Below, piece by piece: positions 61,300 through 64,000 of a stretch of DNA of 64,000 bases. The stretch lies in contig JANQNQ010000004.1 in NCBI GenBank assembly GCA_028279515.1, positions 399,053 to 463,052 of the forward strand. Direction: 5' to 3'. The translations under genes and the position numbers were made by a program. Below the pieces are notes generated by a model that worked only from the letters and a program-made list of their open reading frames with translations, had not been told where the DNA came from and did not search any database. The DNA is from Flavobacteriaceae bacterium (GTDB taxonomy: Bacteria > Bacteroidota > Bacteroidia > Flavobacteriales > Flavobacteriaceae). The first letter of the stretch is position 1, and every line of letters begins with the position of its first letter.

Positions 61300-62109
61300 A
61301 TGATGAACAAAGAAACACGTAACGCCCTTTTGTTGGATTATGTCCTCGGAAAAACCACCGAAGAACAGAATGTCGAAATCAAAAAGATGTTGGCTGAAAA
61401 CCCTGAGTTTGCAGCAGAAGAGGGCCAGCTAAGGGAAACGATGGAAACGCTTTCAGAGGAGGAAACCCCTCAAGTAAGTGGCCAAATGGACGATAGATTC
61501 TACGATTTTCTGAATGAAGCAATAGAAAAGCAAGGAGAAAAGAGCAACGGTTCAAATTGGTGGAATTCCTTTCTCGATATGATAAGTCCGCAACAGGTTA
61601 AAGTACAATGGGTAATGGGCGTGTTATTACTTGCTGCAGGATTGGTAATTGGATACCAATTGAAGGGTGACGGGAATGTTTCAGAAAATGCGGTCGAGAT
61701 CGCCAAAGAAAGTAATGAAGTCCGACAAGACCTAGTGCTAACCCTTCTTGAGCAACCCTCTGCGACCAAAAGATTACAAGGAATCAGTGAGGCCAGTAAG
61801 TTCGAAGACCCCGAAAAACGTGTGGTCGAAGCACTTCTGAAAACTTTGAACAATGACCCCAATGTAAATGTACGCTTGGCAGCTATCGAGTCTTTGGCCA
61901 ACTTAACGCACAGGGATGATGTAAGAGAAGGCTTGGTAACCTCCATTGTGCACCAAGACTCCGCCCTAATACAAGTTACTTTGGCTGACCTGATGGTGGC
62001 CATGCAAGAAAAACGCTCCGTATCTCACTTGCAACAACTTATACAAACCAAACGATTAGAAGCGTCGGCAAAGAAGAAAATAGAGGAATCGATTCAATCA
62101 CTTATATAA
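61300..62109 (+). CDS. HEAT-repeat membrane protein, probable anti-sigma partner
   Basis: A 269-aa protein: N-terminal cytoplasmic part (about 1-100, ALLLDYVLGKTTEEQNVEIKKMLAENPEFAAEE), similar in shape to anti-sigma N-termini; one membrane helix (about 102-122, VQWVMGVLLLAAGLVIGY); a periplasmic C-terminal part with HEAT-like helical repeats (DPEKRVVEALLKTLNNDPNVNVRLAAIESLANL, then DDVREGLVTSIVHQDSALIQVTLADLMVAM). The gene starts directly after the sigma stop codon. An anti-sigma role is inferred from context. Confidence 0.8.
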   Translation: MMNKETRNALLLDYVLGKTTEEQNVEIKKMLAENPEFAAEEGQLRETMETLSEEETPQVSGQMDDRFYDFLNEAIEKQGEKSNGSNWWNSFLDMISPQQVKVQWVMGVLLLAAGLVIGYQLKGDGNVSENAVEIAKESNEVRQDLVLTLLEQPSATKRLQGISEASKFEDPEKRVVEALLKTLNNDPNVNVRLAAIESLANLTHRDDVREGLVTSIVHQDSALIQVTLADLMVAMQEKRSVSHLQQLIQTKRLEASAKKKIEESIQSLI

Positions 62110-62149
62110 GTTCATTCATTTTAAAAACGAACAGTTAAATTATTTGATC

Positions 62150-63001
62150 ATGAAAAAATGTTTTACAGCACTGATAGTATTTTGTGCCATGCTGGTCAAC
62201 GGCCAGGAATTTAAAGAGACCATTAATAAAGAGTTGAAATTCTCGAACGCATCTCGAGATAACATGCTGGTGGCGACCAATATTTTCGGGAATGTTTCGG
62301 TAGAAGGTTATAGCGGAAACACGGTCAAGGTGTCCATCGAGAAGACCTTGACGGCTGATTCTCCATCTGACCTTGAGAAGGGAAAAAAAGAATTGAAGAT
62401 CATCATAGAAGAGAAGGAAAACAAGATTATCGTACGCCCAGATGCGCCGTATATTTCATATCATGAGGATCATAGTTTCAATTATAACAATTACGGAAAG
62501 GACATACCGTATCACTTTCATCTTGAGATGACCATCAAAGTACCTCAAAATGTAAATGTTTCAGCGAGCACGGTAAACGACGGAGAGATTCTGGTTAAAA
62601 ATCTGCGTACCAATTTGATTAAAGCGTACAATGTCAATGGAGGGATTGAACTGGACAAAGTTGCAGGCAAAACCAAAGCGCATACAGTAAACGGAAAGGT
62701 AACCGTCACCTATGTAGAAAATCCACGTCAGGACTCTTCCTATTATTCCCTTAACGGAAACATTACGGTCAACTATCTACAAAACCTCAATGCCGAGGTC
62801 ACATTCAAAAGTATGAATGGAAGCTTCTTCACTGAATTCGACGTAGAAGGACAACGCCCCAAAGTGGTTAGAAAAAGTGAGAAAAAAGGAAAGAGAGTTA
62901 AGTATCGTTATGAGTCAAAGCCAGCTATGAAGATTGGCAATGGAGGAACGACCTTCAGTTTCGAAACTTTGAATGGCAATGTGTATTTGAAAAAGGTATA
63001 A
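62150..63001 (+). CDS. Exported DUF4097-like beta-repeat protein 1
   Basis: A 283-aa protein with a signal peptide (about 1-20, MLVNGQ). Short repeated beta units follow, such as IFGNVSVEGYSGNTVKVSIEK, NVSASTVNDGEILVKNL, IKAYNVNGGIELDKVAGKTKAHTVNGKVTV and YYSLNGNITVNYL, where each turn has an N-G pair. This is the DUF4097/DUF2807-like beta-solenoid type often found beside sigma factors in Bacteroidota. I start at ATG 62150 rather than at the TTG two codons upstream. Confidence 0.85.
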   Translation: MKKCFTALIVFCAMLVNGQEFKETINKELKFSNASRDNMLVATNIFGNVSVEGYSGNTVKVSIEKTLTADSPSDLEKGKKELKIIIEEKENKIIVRPDAPYISYHEDHSFNYNNYGKDIPYHFHLEMTIKVPQNVNVSASTVNDGEILVKNLRTNLIKAYNVNGGIELDKVAGKTKAHTVNGKVTVTYVENPRQDSSYYSLNGNITVNYLQNLNAEVTFKSMNGSFFTEFDVEGQRPKVVRKSEKKGKRVKYRYESKPAMKIGNGGTTFSFETLNGNVYLKKV

Positions 63002-63003
63002 AG

Positions 63004-63822
63004 ATGAAAACAACAACAATGAAGACAAATAAGATTTTATCAATAGTATTCATGCTATGCATGGTTTTGGCAGGATACGGACAAGAAGAACAACTATTTT
63101 CTATTCCACTAAGTGAACCTTCAAAACCAGGGAAACTGATACTTCAGCAGATAGCAGGCTCTATAACGGTAAAGGCGTATGACGGAAAAGAAGTAATCGT
63201 TAGAGCATCTTATGGAGATAAGAGAATCAATACCGACAATTCAAAAAACGGGTTGAGGCGTATTGCAAAAGCATCGGTGAGTATTTCGGCCGAGGAGTTT
63301 GACAATGTAATACGTATACATAATGAAATACCAAATCGAAAAGTTGATTTTGACATACAAGTCCCTAAGAATTTCGACCTGCGTCTAAAAACCATAAACC
63401 AAGGAGAGATCAATGTGACGGGGGTGAAAGGCGACCTTGAACTTAGCAACACCAATGGAGGTATCCAAGGAAGAAACCTTAACGGAGCCGTGGCTGCCGA
63501 CACCACAAATGGCAATATCATTATGGATTTTGATGGTATCAACCCAGAAGTTGGAATGGCCTTTAGCAGCTACAACGGCAAGATTGACATTACCTTACCA
63601 AAGAATGTCAAGGCCACAGTGAAGATAAAGGCAGATCAGGGCGAGGTACTTACTGACTTTGATATTGCAATCGACAAGCAAACACCACAAGTAACCAAGG
63701 AAAGCTCATCAAAGGGCTATCGGGTAAAGGTAGAGCAATGGGTCAACGGAACCATTAATGGTGGTGGACCAGAGTTGCTATTCAAGAGTTACTGGTCAGA
63801 CGTTGTCATACGTTCTAAATAG
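63004..63822 (+). CDS. Exported DUF4097-like beta-repeat protein 2
   Basis: A 272-aa relative of the preceding protein with signal peptide (ending VLAGYGQ) and the same turn pattern: LILQQIAGSITVKAYDGKEVIVRASYGDK, RLKTINQGEINVTGVKGDLELSNTNGGIQGRNLNGAVAADTTNGNIIM. The pair probably arose by duplication. ATG 63004 or 63019 may be the start; both keep the signal peptide. The gene starts 2 nt after the first, so the two are co-translated. It ends the operon. Confidence 0.85.
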   Translation: MKTTTMKTNKILSIVFMLCMVLAGYGQEEQLFSIPLSEPSKPGKLILQQIAGSITVKAYDGKEVIVRASYGDKRINTDNSKNGLRRIAKASVSISAEEFDNVIRIHNEIPNRKVDFDIQVPKNFDLRLKTINQGEINVTGVKGDLELSNTNGGIQGRNLNGAVAADTTNGNIIMDFDGINPEVGMAFSSYNGKIDITLPKNVKATVKIKADQGEVLTDFDIAIDKQTPQVTKESSSKGYRVKVEQWVNGTINGGGPELLFKSYWSDVVIRSK

Positions 63823-64000
63823 ATGTGAGTATTAAGTACAAAGTATTAAGATATAGAATTTGGAATTTGGAGGTTACGTAGTGGTCTCCATTTTTCATTT
63901 AATTTCGAACCAAGAACCAAGAACCAAGAACCAAGAACCAAGAACCAAGAACCAAGAACCAAGAACCAAGAACCAAGAACCAAGAACCAAGAACCAAGAA
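63823..64000 (+). repeat. Repeat tract with 13 copies of AACCAAG at the window edge
   Basis: An M1 end (GAGTATTAAGTACAAAGTAT, 63827-63846) is followed by AT-rich filler. From 63908 to 64000 lie 13 tandem copies of AACCAAG plus two bases, running off the window. By analogy with the other copies a gene start may follow shortly beyond the edge. Confidence 0.9.

Overview
ORGANISM. The window reads as chromosomal DNA of a marine-type Flavobacteriaceae member (Bacteroidota). The evidence is the lpxD-like/sucD neighbourhood behind efp, a Bacteroidota-type his cluster with a fused HisB and HisIE, lipoproteins with acidic residues after the lipid cysteine (CSNDDDG, CNKDDDG), many DUF families typical of flavobacteria, almost no Shine-Dalgarno sequences, and several -33/-7 promoters of the TTG...TAnnTTTG type used by the Bacteroidota primary sigma factor. 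I see no tRNA, rRNA, CRISPR array, prophage or intact transposase.  LAYOUT. (1) 1-7,140: end of efp, an LpxD-like acyltransferase, an NTF2-like protein, sucD, fabG, a secreted protein, a membrane VWA-type protein and a prohibitin-like SPFH protein. (2) 7,199-8,663: two minus-strand envelope genes (HhH membrane protein, OmpA-like). (3) 8,798-17,587: the complete histidine operon hisG-D-C-B-H-A-(dinB-like)-F-IE, preceded by a leader-peptide attenuator with five His codons and mutually exclusive hairpins. Four of its gaps are swollen by interspersed repeats. (4) 17,600-28,860: a lipoprotein subtilase, a TraB-like protein, a LytTR membrane regulator, truA, DUF2461, DUF72, a phosphatidylserine decarboxylase, thioesterase, MaoC and nitronate monooxygenase genes. 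(5) 28,957-33,849: a predicted lipoprotein of the cholesterol-dependent-cytolysin-like family, an M19 dipeptidase, a 55-residue membrane protein and a Rieske/cytochrome P450 fusion. (6) 33,940-39,210: an rRNA methyltransferase, envelope proteins and an ECF sigma factor with a membrane partner. (7) 39,231-43,432: a divergent haem/iron-uptake locus (DUF6607, TonB receptor, HmuY-like lipoprotein, DoxX-like) with two inverted repeats between the divergent genes. (8) 43,500-59,673: accessory metabolism and regulators (DUF3052, DnaQ/GIY-YIG fusion, AraC-type regulators including one with two HTH domains, Lrp, DinB, GNAT, class C serine hydrolase). (9) 59,720-63,822: an ArsR/SRPBCC pair with paired operator-like repeats, then an operon of ECF sigma factor, HEAT-repeat membrane protein and two DUF4097-like exported proteins. 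(10) 63,823-64,000: a repeat tract running off the edge.  HOW IT FITS TOGETHER. The his genes encode every dedicated step from PRPP+ATP to histidine, and the leader offers control by histidyl-tRNA supply. The haem locus pairs a surface haem-binding lipoprotein with a TonB receptor. The last operon looks like an ECF sigma factor, its membrane partner and envelope output genes. Running through the window is a repeat family, often ending in 7-bp A-rich tandem repeats just before a start codon and, where a core element is present, co-oriented with the downstream gene. The strongest leads are this repeat architecture, the his attenuator, the Rieske-P450 fusion and the CDC-like lipoprotein.
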